This document shows positions 33,070 through 44,878 of a DNA stretch of 64,000 bases, in pieces. This DNA comes from Tubiluchus corallicola. Taxonomy: Eukaryota > Priapulida > Priapulimorpha > Priapulimorphida > Tubiluchidae. Made by a program: the position numbers and the translations under genes. The DNA is taken from assembly GCA_030141605.1 (NCBI GenBank), contig JAQGDQ010000634.1:58084-122083 (forward strand), in the 5' to 3' direction. Position 1 is the stretch's first letter. Each line of letters opens with the position of its first letter. Below the pieces are notes generated by a model. It was not told where the DNA came from. It saw only the letters and a list, made by a program, of their open reading frames with translations, and did no database searches.

Positions 33070-34017
33070 TTAGAAAATTTCCCTCATTTTGTTCCTAAAC
33101 GTATCTAGTTTTGCTACATACACAAAAACATTAGCGAACGAGTTGCAGAAGGCAGGTATATAAAACCAATAATAAGTAAATCTATTTACAATCCAAGATT
33201 CGCCATTTGTATACCAAACTAGAGTGGAACATATCGTTGGAGAGTAACACAAGAAAAATAAACCTACAGATAGTCCAACAGCCTTGACTGGTTTGAGCTT
33301 GGTTTGAAGTTGTGATATTCTGGGATTTAATTCATTGCTTACTGGTAGACCATGCACAATATTGATGCACTGTATCGCTCGTATTTGTTTCCATGCAGTT
33401 TTGAAAATTACGGCGTACAAATATACGAAAGTACCAAACATAATAGGAAAAAATACAATGTAAAAGTACTTCATTGCTTGTGCATATATTCCACTTGGTA
33501 TAGGAATGCACTTATAAAGGAATTCAACTTTGAAAACATCCGTTAGCATATTAAGTGCGAAACTGCCGCAAAAAAGCAACCAGCTGTAAGAACAAATTGT
33601 GCACACTCGTTTTTCAGACAGCAGGATTGGATAGCGTAGCGGATACACAATGCTTATAAATCTTTCAAATGTCAGGAAAAAATAATTCACGAGTGCATTC
33701 AAAACAACTGAGTTGTTGGTTCCATACAAGACTCCACAAAGTAAGCGATCATTCGCTGTTGGATGTACGACATTGAATACTATAATTTCTGTTATGATGA
33801 AAATGCCAACTACCAAGTCTGCAACAGACAAACTGCACAATGAATAATACATTGGTGTGTGCAAAGCATAAGACTTGATGATAGTTAGGATGACAATACC
33901 ATTTGATATGATGATTGCTGTTCCAAGAAACAATAGAAATATGTCAATTCCTGTCTGAACCTTTGCAATTACGTCTTCACTGAATAACAGTGATTCATTT
34001 GCATACATGAATTCCAT
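33070..34017 (-). CDS. Rhodopsin-family (class A) G-protein-coupled receptor, single exon
   Basis: An intact 315-residue frame with seven hydrophobic segments, opening with MEF and an NES glycosylation site. TM1 has SNGIVIL in place of GNxxV. TM2 has LSVADLVVG. TM3 ends FERF, so the DRY motif is ERF. Cys in LLCGVLY and in YKCIP form the usual TM3-ECL2 pair. TM6 reads FFLCYSPT without the CWxP tryptophan. TM7 has NVFVY in place of NPxxY. The C-tail is very short (FRNKMREIF). It would sense an unknown ligand at the cell surface and signal through G proteins. It is about 88-90% identical by eye to 43922..44878. The start is the first ATG, and the preceding in-frame context differs between paralogues. 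TTTATT on the plus strand at about 32691 is a candidate polyadenylation signal. The ligand class cannot be told. Confidence 0.88.
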   Translation of the reverse strand: MEFMYANESLLFSEDVIAKVQTGIDIFLLFLGTAIIISNGIVILTIIKSYALHTPMYYSLCSLSVADLVVGIFIITEIIVFNVVHPTANDRLLCGVLYGTNNSVVLNALVNYFFLTFERFISIVYPLRYPILLSEKRVCTICSYSWLLFCGSFALNMLTDVFKVEFLYKCIPIPSGIYAQAMKYFYIVFFPIMFGTFVYLYAVIFKTAWKQIRAIQCINIVHGLPVSNELNPRISQLQTKLKPVKAVGLSVGLFFLCYSPTICSTLVWYTNGESWIVNRFTYYWFYIPAFCNSFANVFVYVAKLDTFRNKMREIF

Positions 34018-35135
34018 CGTAGAAACTCACTTCCTGTTTAAAAGTGAGGAATTTCAATCGTGATCTTTAAAATATAATTACTCAGATCTGGAGAAAAAGT
34101 GACAGAGACATCTTGCCCGATGATACAAAAATAGCCCAACATGTAGTATTTGCTTTGATACAACACACGTTGCGACAAATTTTGCGACTGACAGTGTAGA
34201 AGTTTCAGTCATTGGTGATGAACTATAGCTTTTCAGTAATAAATTATAAAATTCGGTGACAAAAGATCAAGCATTTAAAATATTTTTTGCAAAATAAATT
34301 ACTAGAAATGTTTTGTTGTTGCATTAGTGGAAGACAATTCCCTAGTAATGCATGCCAATACCCATTATGTATTCTAATCCAAAAGGTTTTATAAGACAGT
34401 TTCAGAAGAATTGCTGTGAACAAAGAGGAATTGAACTAGCAAAACAAAAGCTCGCCTTAATGGCAAAATGTATTGTAACTTCCCAATTTTATTGTGACAC
34501 TAATGTACACGCAAATATAATGAAATTCCAACATCCTGTTGGTTATAAACTGCACTGGTTAACTTCGTGGTCTATGACGTGTGAGAGCGAGTTCACTGTA
34601 ATGCGAGGCCATCAAGGCGATAACCAGGGCCATCAAGAACCATTGTAGGCCCTGAGGCAGCAAGCATTAAGTTGAAGGGCTCCACTTCAAGTGGCGAAAC
34701 ATTACATAAAGCTGAACTTAAACACACAAATGAACAAAACACATGATTCCGCCAATTACCCATTATTTCCAATGCCTCCACCAATCAAAAAGGTATTACT
34801 GATGAGGAAAAAGCTGGAGAAACGACAAGAAGAAATGGCTAATCCACGTAGACAACTTTATGAAGGAAAAAATTTTAGCAGCTCTAGCTATATAGAACCC
34901 TGGTTGCGTCCTTAATGTTCTAGGGGCCCCTCGGCTCCCTGGGCACTGGCCTCTCCTGCACCACTCTCTCGTCTGGTTTGGCGTGGCGAGAACTGTTAGT
35001 CAAATTGTTGGACTAACATTGCCGTAAGTTTGGTGAATTGCAGTAGGTAGCGCACTACCTCAAATGGACTGCTCAGCAGCTATAGTGTGCGCGTCATATA
35101 ATTAACAAGCAACTCTTAACTTACTGCTTTGCAAT
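34018..35135. other. 5' flank of GPCR gene 1 with an inserted unknown segment
   Basis: 34018-34110, about 34325-34375 and 34530-34570 match the 5' flank of GPCR gene 2 (44879-45200). 34990-35135 matches 42850-42980 and 45310-45410. Between them, 34580-34980 has no counterpart and holds a GGGCC-rich stretch, so it is probably an insertion. No gene is recognised. Confidence 0.55.
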
Positions 35136-35464
35136 GGAGCCCAAGGGGATTTGAAATCCAATATAGGTTAAAAGGAAATCCAAATGAACCAAATTTGACT
35201 GTAGCTGAATTTGCCTCATTGCAAGTATCATGTGACAAAAAAGAAAACCCCAGTAAACTCATAACAAACTATTACTACAGTGATTTTTTGCGTGATTGTG
35301 CTTGCGTCATTTATGCGTAATAATACATTTAAAGCCATGCAAAGCAATACAAAAGAATCTGTAGTTGTTTTACAATAAGTTTTCGTGCAATGCTGATATG
35401 AAAGGTGCTTGAGGTGCATAAGGGAAGATAAATTTGCCAAATCCTCATAGCAATGAAAAATGGT

Positions 35465-36045
35465 GTGCAGTAAAAATGGCACAGCAGAAAATGACGCAGC
35501 AAAAAATGACATGAAAAAAATGGCACAAATGAAAAAGTGCGTAAAATGGCACAAATGGAACAGTAGAGAAAAATGGCATAATATGTTTTGGCACCCTATA
35601 CCTGCCTTCTCAAAATTTTGTGGAAATTTGTTAGGTAGTGTTTGCGTAATAAGCTTACGGCACGTTCGTTTCTTGCAATTTGCAAATAAGCTCTATTCAT
35701 TGCAAGAACTTTTGAGAGAAAACTGTCGCCTGAATGCGCCATAAGCCATTACTGCTACAGTATAACAGAGAAAAAACAAGAAGCAAACTGTGTTGAAGCA
35801 TAACTTTCTTACCAGGGGTAAAAATAACTTAAATAATTATCAACCTGAGTAACTAATCCCAAACTCAAATTTTAGTGTGCGATTTTTCCAATGCAATTTT
35901 TGCTTGTGCTTTTTTACATACTTTTCCTTTTGTGCCATTTTTTCCTGTGCCATTTTTCTGTATTCTATCCCATTTTACCTACTTTTCCTTTTGAACCATT
36001 TTACCGCACTGTTTTACCGCTGCAATTTTTACCTACGTTTGGGAA
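35465..36045. repeat. Foldback-like unit with opposed ATGGCACA repeat arms
   Basis: 35465-35575 is built from degenerate AAAAATGGCACA units. 35880-36045 is built from the same unit in reverse (TGTGCCATTTTT). About 300 bases of mixed sequence lie between. The two arms could pair. The same layout is seen before GPCR gene 2 (about 43250-43750) and inverted at 47080-47215. It lies directly downstream of the truncated GPCR. Confidence 0.6.
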
Positions 36046-36221
36046 AAACAGTCAAAAAGTTTTCGTCTCATTCAATACATCAGTACCTTTCTGTGTCCTT
36101 GCAGATTATCAAAACAATAATATAAATAATGTCATAACAGCAACCAGTTTGCAATACGCATCATCTTTGTAGGAGTATTTGAAAATGCGATATTACTCCT
36201 TTGGCATTGGCCTTTTTGATT

Positions 36222-36630
36222 AGAATTTTTTTCCTTATTTCGTTCCTAAACGTATTAAGTTTTTCTACGTACATAAAAACATTAGCGAGCGAGTTGCAGA
36301 AGGCCGGTACATAAAATCAATAGAAGGTAAATCTATTTACAATCCAAAATATGCCATTTGTGTATCAAACTAGAGTGGAACATATCGTTGAGTAACACGA
36401 GAAAAATAAACCTACAGATAGTCCAACAGCCTTGACTGGTTTGAGCTTGGTTTGAAGTTGTGATATGTTTGGATTTTTTCAGTGCTTACTTGTTGACTCT
36501 GCACAATATTGTTGTACTGTATTGCTTGTATTTGTTTCCATGCAGTTTTGAAAATTACGACGTACAAATGTACCAAAGTAACAAACATAATAGGAAAAAG
36601 TACAACGTAAAAGTACTTCATTGTTTGAAC
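36222..36630 (-). pseudogene. Truncated GPCR pseudogene of the same family
   Basis: On the minus strand this starts at the MKYFYVVLFPIMF block, equivalent to about residue 183 of the intact receptors (TM5). It runs through the third loop and TM6-TM7 to the C-terminus, with frameshifts and a frame loss after about 36412. The first 180 residues are absent. At about 36635 the homology stops abruptly at a GA-rich tract. The 3' flank (36081-36215) is the same as in the intact genes, so this was a tandem copy that lost its front half. Confidence 0.85.
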
Positions 36631-37006
36631 TGTAAATTGTGAAATGTAGAGAGAGAGAGGGAACGATAGAGGGAAGAAGCAAGAAAGAGAAAGAGATTGT
36701 TAATGAAGTTTTGCTGCAAAATCATCGCTTTTTTAGCTTCAGTCTTAACTGCCGCTGTTCCCAATTTTGTTCTCATGATGTGTAAAACGTAGCGTGTGGT
36801 GTAGTGATATTTCTTCCTGGTGCTACATGATTTGAGCAAGATGCTCGCGGGCCTCGATCCACATGAATCCAAAATTGCAGCATATTTTGATGGCCTCACT
36901 GTCTGGTACTGATACGAGAAATGCTTAGTTTGTTGAGGGTAACCATTACAAGGTACTCATTTGGGTGCACGATAAAAATGATACAGGAAAAACACGGTAA
37001 AAACGG

Positions 37007-38415
37007 TGTTGTGAATAAATTTATGAATATGTATTTTGGAAGATAATTAATGGAGTTATCAGCTGAATTAGATTCAGTTGATAAGCTTACGCCTCCCTGA
37101 TTTCATGAAATAAATTTACACGGTTGAAAGAGAAACTCACCCAGCTGGTAGTCCGAATTTAATGCGTTAGAATTGCCACACGAGTTATAGAAATGCAGGT
37201 GTCGTGTTTAAGAAAGACACTATTGTGTAAGAGAGATAACATGCAGAGTAGGAGCTAATTAAGAGAAGTTCTAGAGCGATTTAGATGTCGCGTGGAAATA
37301 ACGTAATGATAGGAGCCAAAGTCTCTATCAGTGCTCAGCGACATTAGAGAGATAAATCTGAAGATTCGCCGACGACGGTAGGAAGATCTCAAAGGAGATG
37401 GAATTCAAGAAAATTCATTACTGATTGTAAAATCAGAAGTGAAAGGGAAGTCGCTTGACGGGAGGTAGCAGACGCTTGCAGATGTTGCCATATGGTGCAA
37501 TATCATCGAATGTCAGCTCTCAGAGATATAAACTCTAGAAAAAATTACCTAGACACACAGGACGGTGTGCGACACGAAAAGCACGCACGACAGGGTGACA
37601 CGACTCGAGTGTCATACCATACGAGCGAGGGAGTCTGACAAGTGGTTTGCTACTACACCGTGTGTCCGGGACGAACTTCTACAAGACAGAAGCAGCGTTT
37701 AGCCCAGCGTGGATCGGAATCGACGTTCTTAGCCAAGACTGAGCACTGGTGTGACGTGGTCTTGATAAGCAATCAGGTGTAAAGGTACATTGGTCAATCC
37801 ACAAGTTAAGTGATTTCAACTTATTTGTATCTGAGTCTAAATCTGTATAACTGTAGCATTCACATTGTATTAAGCACCTTCAGTGCAGCATATTGAATTG
37901 TGAGTACTTAAAGTGAATAGCATTTTCTCTGGAGCTATACTCTAGTTGTAAACGCCCACCGGCGTATAAGATCAAATATTGTACGTAAAAGCCAGAGTTG
38001 ATAAGGTGTAATTTGTAATCTAATAAAGTCTGTTCACTGTAGTAACGCAGACAACGAGTTCTTGTATGATTAAGAGCGTTCACAGTAAAGCAACACTAAA
38101 TCCTAGATACGAACTTGAGAGATTCGCATTGTACTTAAGAAAGCTCAATTGCCGGAGCAACGCTTGTTAACTTGAGTGAGATAGGCCTCACTCACAACGC
38201 AAGGTCGAAGTGATAGTCTTGAAGGACATCATCATTGCCTGATAGACTGAACTAAAGCCCTCGGAATCAGGTGACTGAGAATCGATCAATCACCTCATAG
38301 CGAACGGAAAGCGAATCTATAAAATATAATAAAGCGATAAAATCTATACAATTAATTCATGATCACTCGATACGGCTAGATAAACTTAAAGATCAATCTA
38401 TCGAGAAAAGAGGTC
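37007..38415 (+). repeat. Long LTR of an unassigned LTR retrotransposon, copy 1
   Basis: It starts TGTTGTGAATAAATTT and ends GGTCA, and is homologous along its length to 58645..60190. Shared landmarks include ACTCACCCAGCTGGT, the CACCTTCAG box and the GACTGAACTAAAGCCCTCGG region near the end. It may be a solo LTR or a 5' LTR with a lost interior. The following TGGCACAGGCAGTGGCAC is either a primer-binding site or the local ATGGCACA repeat. No internal genes follow. Confidence 0.75.
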
Positions 38416-38622
38416 ATGATAATGGCACAGGCAGTGGCACAAACGTTATTTTGTTGCAGTTGATTTCTATAATAAAACTAGAATGCGCTCAGTAGGAACT
38501 AGAGTTCTGCCAAAGTCGAACAATCCTAAACTTACTTGTCTGATTCTTTCGATTAAAAAACGCAAAACAAAGATAAAGAAGCAAATATTCAAAAACGCGC
38601 CTACACTGGCATTATATAGACG

Positions 38623-38623
38623 T

Positions 38624-38658
<35 letters not shown>

Positions 38659-38663
38659 TATAA
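38623..38663. repeat. (TA)n microsatellite
   Basis: About 30 bases of alternating TA, continuing into AAATATATATAAC. The whole GTTATATA...TATATAAC block is palindromic. Confidence 0.9.
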
Positions 38664-39430
38664 CATTTTCCTACTGAAAGGTTGAAAGTCTGCGTTTAAC
38701 ATGAGAGTCTCTTGTGTCAAACAAAACTTGGAACACAAAAATGCCCATTGCCCTGGGAGCTCCCCTTATTGCGCTATTCGATTATTTGCCATTTACCTGT
38801 TTTTTTTTTACTTTTAGGTTTGCGTTCTTTTTTCGTTGGTGATATTTTGGTACAACGAAGCCAATAGCGTCTGTTTTGCTTGGGGTAGACTTGTGTCCCA
38901 GAATAATTTTTTCACAGAAAAGTTTTTTGCCAGAAAAATTTACTTCCCGGAAAAGATATTTCCCAGAATCGTCATTTCATAGAAAAAAAATTCACAGAAA
39001 ATGAAATGAATTGTAGAATCGTAACGTCAGAATGATTAGGTAGCGAATCATTTTGATATACACAATAGTGAAATAAACACGGCGTGTAATTGGCTACCAA
39101 AAGTTAAGTAGCCAAAGCAGGGCAACTGATTTGTTGGGAGACCGCAGAGGATGTGATCTGTGATAACCAGGTATCATTTTTAACTGGCAGTTCTTTGCTA
39201 ATTAACATTAGACAAAAAAGCAACATTTCGTTGGAGCCAATGTGTTACCGCATTAACAAAAAATCGCATCCACGAAGTAGTACGTAGCAACTTTTAATTT
39301 TGTAAGGATGGCAAACGTACATGAAGTTTTGATTACAATGATATGAGAATTTAGAAGTCTGTCTCTGATAAGTACTAATTAAGATGAGACAAAAGGGTAA
39401 CATGCTTCATACCTTCCTTGCAACAAATGG

Positions 39431-39607
<177 letters not shown>

Positions 39608-40095
39608 GAAAGTACGAGTGAGAGAGAGGAGAAACACAGAGACAGGAAGAAGAAAGGAGGTAAGGCAGAACGAAAAACGAACGCCGTGATAGTGTACAAA
39701 ACTACAAAACACATGATACAGTATATTAGTTACGTGAACACAGATGGTTGTTGCTTAATACTTTTGGTACTGAGTGACTCTTCCCAAGCTTACTATACAG
39801 GTATACCAAGTATAAGAAACTGTAAAGAATATTCTGTACACAAATTCTACAAGGAACCAGAACAGGTATAGGCAACGACGCCAAGTTTTTGTTTAAAATG
39901 GAGCGGTCCGAAGCAATGCCCGCTATAAAAGCCTATAAAACGCGAATGTTAACATAAGTTTACGAGTATTATCAAAACGTTCGCAGCCGTGATCAAATGC
40001 CAACATTTGAGTAAAAGTAGGCAACCTGAGTAAATGTGAGTACACTTTATATTTTATTACTTACAGCGAAGAAAGTAATTTTGGTAGGTGCAACA

Positions 40096-40262
40096 TGGCA
40101 GACACAAGCGCTTAATTCTGATATGAGTTTATAAGTTACAAAAAAAGGTAAAAATATTTCATATCATTGGTATAGACACAAGTGCTTAATTCTGACATGC
40201 AACTTTGGGTTACTGAGTTTATAAGTTAGAAAAAAAGATAAAAATATTTCATATCATTGTTA
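40096..40262 (+). repeat. Imperfect tandem duplication of about 80 bases
   Basis: Two copies each run from CACAAG(C/T)GCTTAATTCTGA through GAGTTTATAAGTTA to AAATATTTCATATCATTG. The second has about 16 extra bases. Confidence 0.75.
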
Positions 40263-42224
40263 TCTTCAGATGTTGACTGACAATACTTCACTTTATATAT
40301 CATTGGTAATGCATACGCTGTGCAAAAATGACAAAATTTTTGTCATTTTAGCAAACAACTGCATGATTTTATTATATGCTGGCTATCTATGATTTTGGTG
40401 ATTTTTTCCAAATTTTGTTTTGAAGCTTGTATATTATTTTTAAGAATGTAGTTGTTCTCGGCGCTATTACAGTTTCGCAGTTGCTAGTTTTTTTTTGCGC
40501 CGGAGTTACGATTATTTTTATTTAAGGGATATTTTTGGGGCTGGGTTTTGATAATTTTTAAGTTAGGGTACAAAAACTGCTAATACAAGTAACTATTTTC
40601 CTTTCCTCTGTGTCTAAACATTCACATTGAATCAGTTGGCCAAAATAGGTGCCGCAGTTTTGATCACGATAGTATAAGAAGAAAAAAACGAAATCGCTTA
40701 AAAATTACCATGCTGATCTTTCATACGGTTATGTGTAAATACCAAAAATTTTAAGTCATTCTTTTAGACTTTCTCAAATATGCAGAAATTTTAGTTAGTA
40801 ATTCAAAAAAGTAAATGGCGGAAGTATTTTGTTTGTCGCTACCATTAAAATTTACAGAGGTCCTCTATGTGTGTGTTATTTTCAAAACAATCTAGACAAT
40901 AGCGCCTCTTTCAATGCAAATGTCACTAACACGAAACACTGAAGCCACGATGCTCTAGCTTACATCAACAACTGATAAGTTTCTTACTTCTCTTGGTGAT
41001 TTTGGTACCAGCACTCATTTTGTTCCTCTGTATCAAACGGCTCTGTGCAGTGTGCAGCCTTGGTACACATTCTGTTCAAGAGATTTTAGATACTGTAGTA
41101 ACAAGGACTAAGTCCCATTTTTTCTTGACAAATTTTTATCGCTACTTTATTTTCTGGGGCGAAAACTATGACGTAAGCTCGTTGACTTCTTATTGTTTTG
41201 CTACTACGTATTGAGTACCTGTATATCAACGCGTAAATGATTTTTCAATTGATGATTAGCTGACATTCCGGCATTTAAAGTTTTAAAATGCAAAAGCTTT
41301 TAGGCCACTATAGCTGTAGCTTGTAAACGTTTAAGAGCCAATTTTTAATGCGTTGTAATACCACACTGTGAAACTTTCACTTGCTTCTAATATTTTTGTA
41401 ATCTAAACGTATTAAACGTGTAATCTAGACGGGTTCTCTACAGTAGTAAAAAGAAATTAAGAGATTACTTATTTTCGTGTTACTAAGGACAAATAATGTT
41501 TTTTAAAGCAATTTACTGCCAAGCTACAAATTGATAGCATACCAACGAGAAAAAGTTTATTAGCATATATGATTTAATTTACTTTTGTATACCGTTATAT
41601 AGGACAGCTTTATTTATACTAACCCATCCTACCTGTTCTCCTCTTCAACTTCTCTCTAACTACTAATACCTCCGGTGCTTTTGGCTTAACCCTTTCCACG
41701 TCTCTGTCAGAATGTAAAGATATTTTGTTCGAAATGGAAATAAATTATTACACTTACAATTACAATTACAATTAGACTTCGGCATTTCTTCTGCATCACC
41801 CCATATGCATACTCAATTACTGCTTAACATTTACGAAACTTTTAATAGTTAATTAACTTCCCTCATATTTTGCCCCATGTTTTCGATAACTCTTTTAAAC
41901 TACTTTTACTGTGCGGCTAGTGCATGCTGATAAAACAAAATTAAATTTAAATTTAAATTTGTAACATCATTTGACATACATGTTTATCATTCTGTGTGAA
42001 ACTAATTTATAGAAGATTAATTAACTGATAGCTCAAATTTGCAAATTGTAAAAGAAGGCGGAAGCTGCAGATCTTAAAATTCTAAAGAAACGTGCTCGGC
42101 TGACATTGTCCAAATAACGAACGATACATGAAATGTGAGTTTATGTAAAAAGTTTAGTTTATATTTAACAACTAAACACACATCTCTTTAATTCTTAAAA
42201 TTTTAGTTCTTTAATTAGTTCATG

Positions 42225-42450
42225 ACTCAGCAAGTTAGATAAAAACAACTATTTGATTAACTTTAAAAAAGGACAAATTAACTTAACGTCAGATGGTCTA
42301 CCTGACGAGAGTTGAGAAGAAATTTATAACTTCAAATCATTGAAGCCCGAGTTAGCAGGTACCGCATAAATGATTCAAGGTTAACCTGCATGTAAAAACT
42401 ATAGCCTGCGCAGCTCTAAGTAGGTTTGCGCAGGTTGTAGAGAATAAGCT
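42225..42450 (+). repeat. Repeated block near GPCR gene 2, copy 1
   Basis: Pieces at 42235-42295 (ACAACTATTTGATTAA, then AACTTAACG) and 42420-42450 (GTTTGCGCAGGTTGTA) recur in compact form at 42745-42830. This suggests one copy carries an insertion of about 120 bases. Confidence 0.55.
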
Positions 42451-42744
42451 AATCGGCCTTGGTCAGTAGTAGTCACCGTTTCGTTGCCTTGGTTTTCGGG
42501 ACTGTCGGGGACATGAAAAATGCTCAACTTTTCATTAGTTTGTGGGAGAGAAATCAGCCTGGTTTTAGATTTCATTACCGTTTGTCGATTGAAATTGCAG
42601 GTGTATTAGTGGAAATACATAGTCTAAATTTTTTTATAGGATGAAATGCGCAACGCTTACGTCTATGAGTTACTGATTTTGTTATTAATAAATTTAAATT
42701 TATATTAATAAGTTTTAATTTAATGTATAACCTTGCAAGCTGGA

Positions 42745-42830
42745 TAAAGACAACTATTTGATTAATTTAAAAAAATACAAATTAACTTAACGAGGTTTGC
42801 GCGGGTTGTAAGAACGGCTAGTTCGCAATA
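42745..42830 (+). repeat. Repeated block near GPCR gene 2, copy 2
   Basis: Compact counterpart of 42225..42450: ACAACTATTTGATTAA is followed directly by AACTTAACG and GGTTTGCGCGGGTTGTA. Confidence 0.55.
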
Positions 42831-42849
42831 GTTCAGGTCTAATGGCAGA

Positions 42850-43921
42850 GCTGAACTCATCCACGGGAATCTGTGACAAGTGTGATGGCGCACCACCTCA
42901 AGTGAACTGCTCAGCACTTGTGCACGTGTTGTGTAATTAACAAACAACACCCAACGTATTGCTTTGCAATGGAGATAAGGGGACTCAAAATTCAATATAA
43001 CTTAAAAGGAAATCCAATTGCAAGTTTCATGTGATAAAAACAAAACTTCTGTAAAATCATAGCAACTGTTACTACAGTGAATTTTTATTTAAGCATGATT
43101 GTGCTTGCCTCGTTTATGCGTAATAATACATTTCAAGGCAATATGAAGCAATATGGAATACCTATAGTGGCTTTACAATAATTTTTTATGCAATGTTGAT
43201 ATGAAAGATGCTTGTGGTGTAGAAGAAAAGATAAATTTGCTAAATCCTCAAGCCGTGGTAAAAATGACATGGCAAAATGATAAGAACTAACTCAGTACCT
43301 AGAACTAAACCGTAGTTGTTTGTCCTGGGTGGAGATAATAAAAAGAAGCACTAAATATTCTCTCTGAGACCTCCAAGAAGTGCTTCATGAATGTTTTTTT
43401 TGTACGTGGTGTTCAGTCAAATTTTGGAAAAAACGACCGAAAATCACCCATTTTGGCACACTATACCCTCTTCTCCACAAAGTTTCGTGGAAATCTGTTA
43501 GCTGCTTTTTGTGTAATAGGCTTACTTCTGTAACACATAAAAGCAAACAAAAAAAAACTGAGTTGAAGCATAACTACCTTGGCAGAGATAAGAATAACTA
43601 AAATTGTTATCCACTTATCCACCCGAGTAACTCTAACCCTAAACTCATATTTTACTAAATGTGCCATTTTTCTTGTTTTCTTACCTACTTCTCCACTTAT
43701 ACCATTTTTCCTGTTCCATTTTTACCTTTGCCATTTTACCTACATTTGTGAGAAACAGTCAAAAATAGTTCGTCTCATTCAGTGCGTCAGTACCTTTCTG
43801 TATCTTGCAGTTTATCAAAACAATGCAAATGATGTCATAACAGCAACAGTTTGCAATCAAAATCCTCTTTGCAGGAAAACTTCAAACTGTAATACCATTC
43901 CTCTATCATTGGCCTTTTTGA
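42850..43921 (+). repeat. Intergenic unit of the GPCR array, second copy
   Basis: Homologous with indels to 34990-36215. Shared blocks include TTGCTTTGCAATGGAG, ATTTATGCGTAATAATACAT, TTTGGCAC and the CAGTACCTTTCTGT...GGCCTTTTTGATTAG 3' flank that abuts each receptor. It contains no gene of its own. Confidence 0.75.
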
Positions 43922-44878
43922 TTAGAAAAAGAATTCCCTTATTTTGTTCCTAAACGTATCTAGTTTTGCTGCATACACAAAAACATTAGCGAATGAGCTG
44001 CAGAAGGCAGGTATATAAAACCAATAATAAGTAAATCTATTTACAATCCAAGATTCGCCATTAGTATACCAAAATAGAGTGGAACATATCATTGGAGAAT
44101 AACACAAGAAAAATAAACCTACAGATAGTCCAACAGCCTTGACTGGTTTGAGCTTGGTTTGAAGTTGTGACATGCTGGGATTTAATTCATTGCTTATTGG
44201 TAGACCATGTACAATATTGATGCACTGTAAAGCTTGGTTTTGTCTCCATGCAGCTTTGAAAATGATGACGTACAAATATACAAAAGTACCAAACGTGATA
44301 GGAAAAAATACAATGTAAAAGTATTTCATCACTTGTGCGTACATTCCACTTGGTAAAGGAATGCACTTATAAAGGAATTCAATTTTGAAAACATCTGTTA
44401 GCATATTAAGTGCAAAACTGCCGCAAAAAAGCAACCAGCTGTAAGAACAAATTATGCACACTCGTTTTTCAGACAGCAGGATTGGATAGCGTAGCGGATA
44501 TATAATGCTTAAAAACCTTTCAAAGGTCAAGAAAAAGTAATTCATGAGTGAATTTAAAAGAACTGTGTGATTGAATCCATACAAAGCTCCACAAAGTAAT
44601 CGATCATTCGTTGTTGGACGCACAAAATTAAACACTATAGTTTCTGTTATGATGAAGACGCCAACTACCAAGTCTGCAACAGACAAACTGCACAATGAAT
44701 AATACATGGGAGTGTGCAAAGCATAAGACTTGATGATAGTTAGGATGACAATACCATTTGATATGATGATTGCTATTCCAAGTAACAATAGAAATATGTC
44801 AATTCCAGTCTGAATATTTGCAATAATGTCTTCACTAAAATTTAATAACAACGATTCATTCTTGTACGTAAATTCCAT
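43922..44878 (-). CDS. Rhodopsin-family (class A) G-protein-coupled receptor, single exon, paralogue 2
   Basis: An intact 318-residue receptor, paralogue of 33070..34017. It keeps the N-terminal NES site, seven membrane segments, the LSVADLVVG of TM2, the ERF variant of DRY, the Cys pair for the TM3-ECL2 disulfide, a TM6 without CWxP (FFLCYSP), and NVFVY in TM7. It differs by a Leu-Asn insertion (LLLNFSED) near the N-terminus and by scattered mostly conservative changes. The C-terminus ends IREFFF. The chosen ATG (44876-44878) is the one conserved with paralogue 1; a GTG three codons upstream is not used. Preservation of the same variant motifs in both genes suggests constraint rather than decay. 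Ligand and G protein are unknown. Confidence 0.88.
   Translation of the reverse strand: MEFTYKNESLLLNFSEDIIANIQTGIDIFLLLLGIAIIISNGIVILTIIKSYALHTPMYYSLCSLSVADLVVGVFIITETIVFNFVRPTTNDRLLCGALYGFNHTVLLNSLMNYFFLTFERFLSIIYPLRYPILLSEKRVCIICSYSWLLFCGSFALNMLTDVFKIEFLYKCIPLPSGMYAQVMKYFYIVFFPITFGTFVYLYVIIFKAAWRQNQALQCINIVHGLPISNELNPSMSQLQTKLKPVKAVGLSVGLFFLCYSPMICSTLFWYTNGESWIVNRFTYYWFYIPAFCSSFANVFVYAAKLDTFRNKIREFFF

Noticed and set aside
34352-34648. A 98-codon plus-strand frame upstream of GPCR gene 1
   Set aside because: No domain, and its first part is flank shared with GPCR gene 2 where the frame is not kept.
38416-38440. TGGCACAGGCAGTGGCAC as a certain primer-binding site after the first long LTR
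   Set aside because: It may equally be the local ATGGCACA repeat; left as an alternative in the LTR entry.
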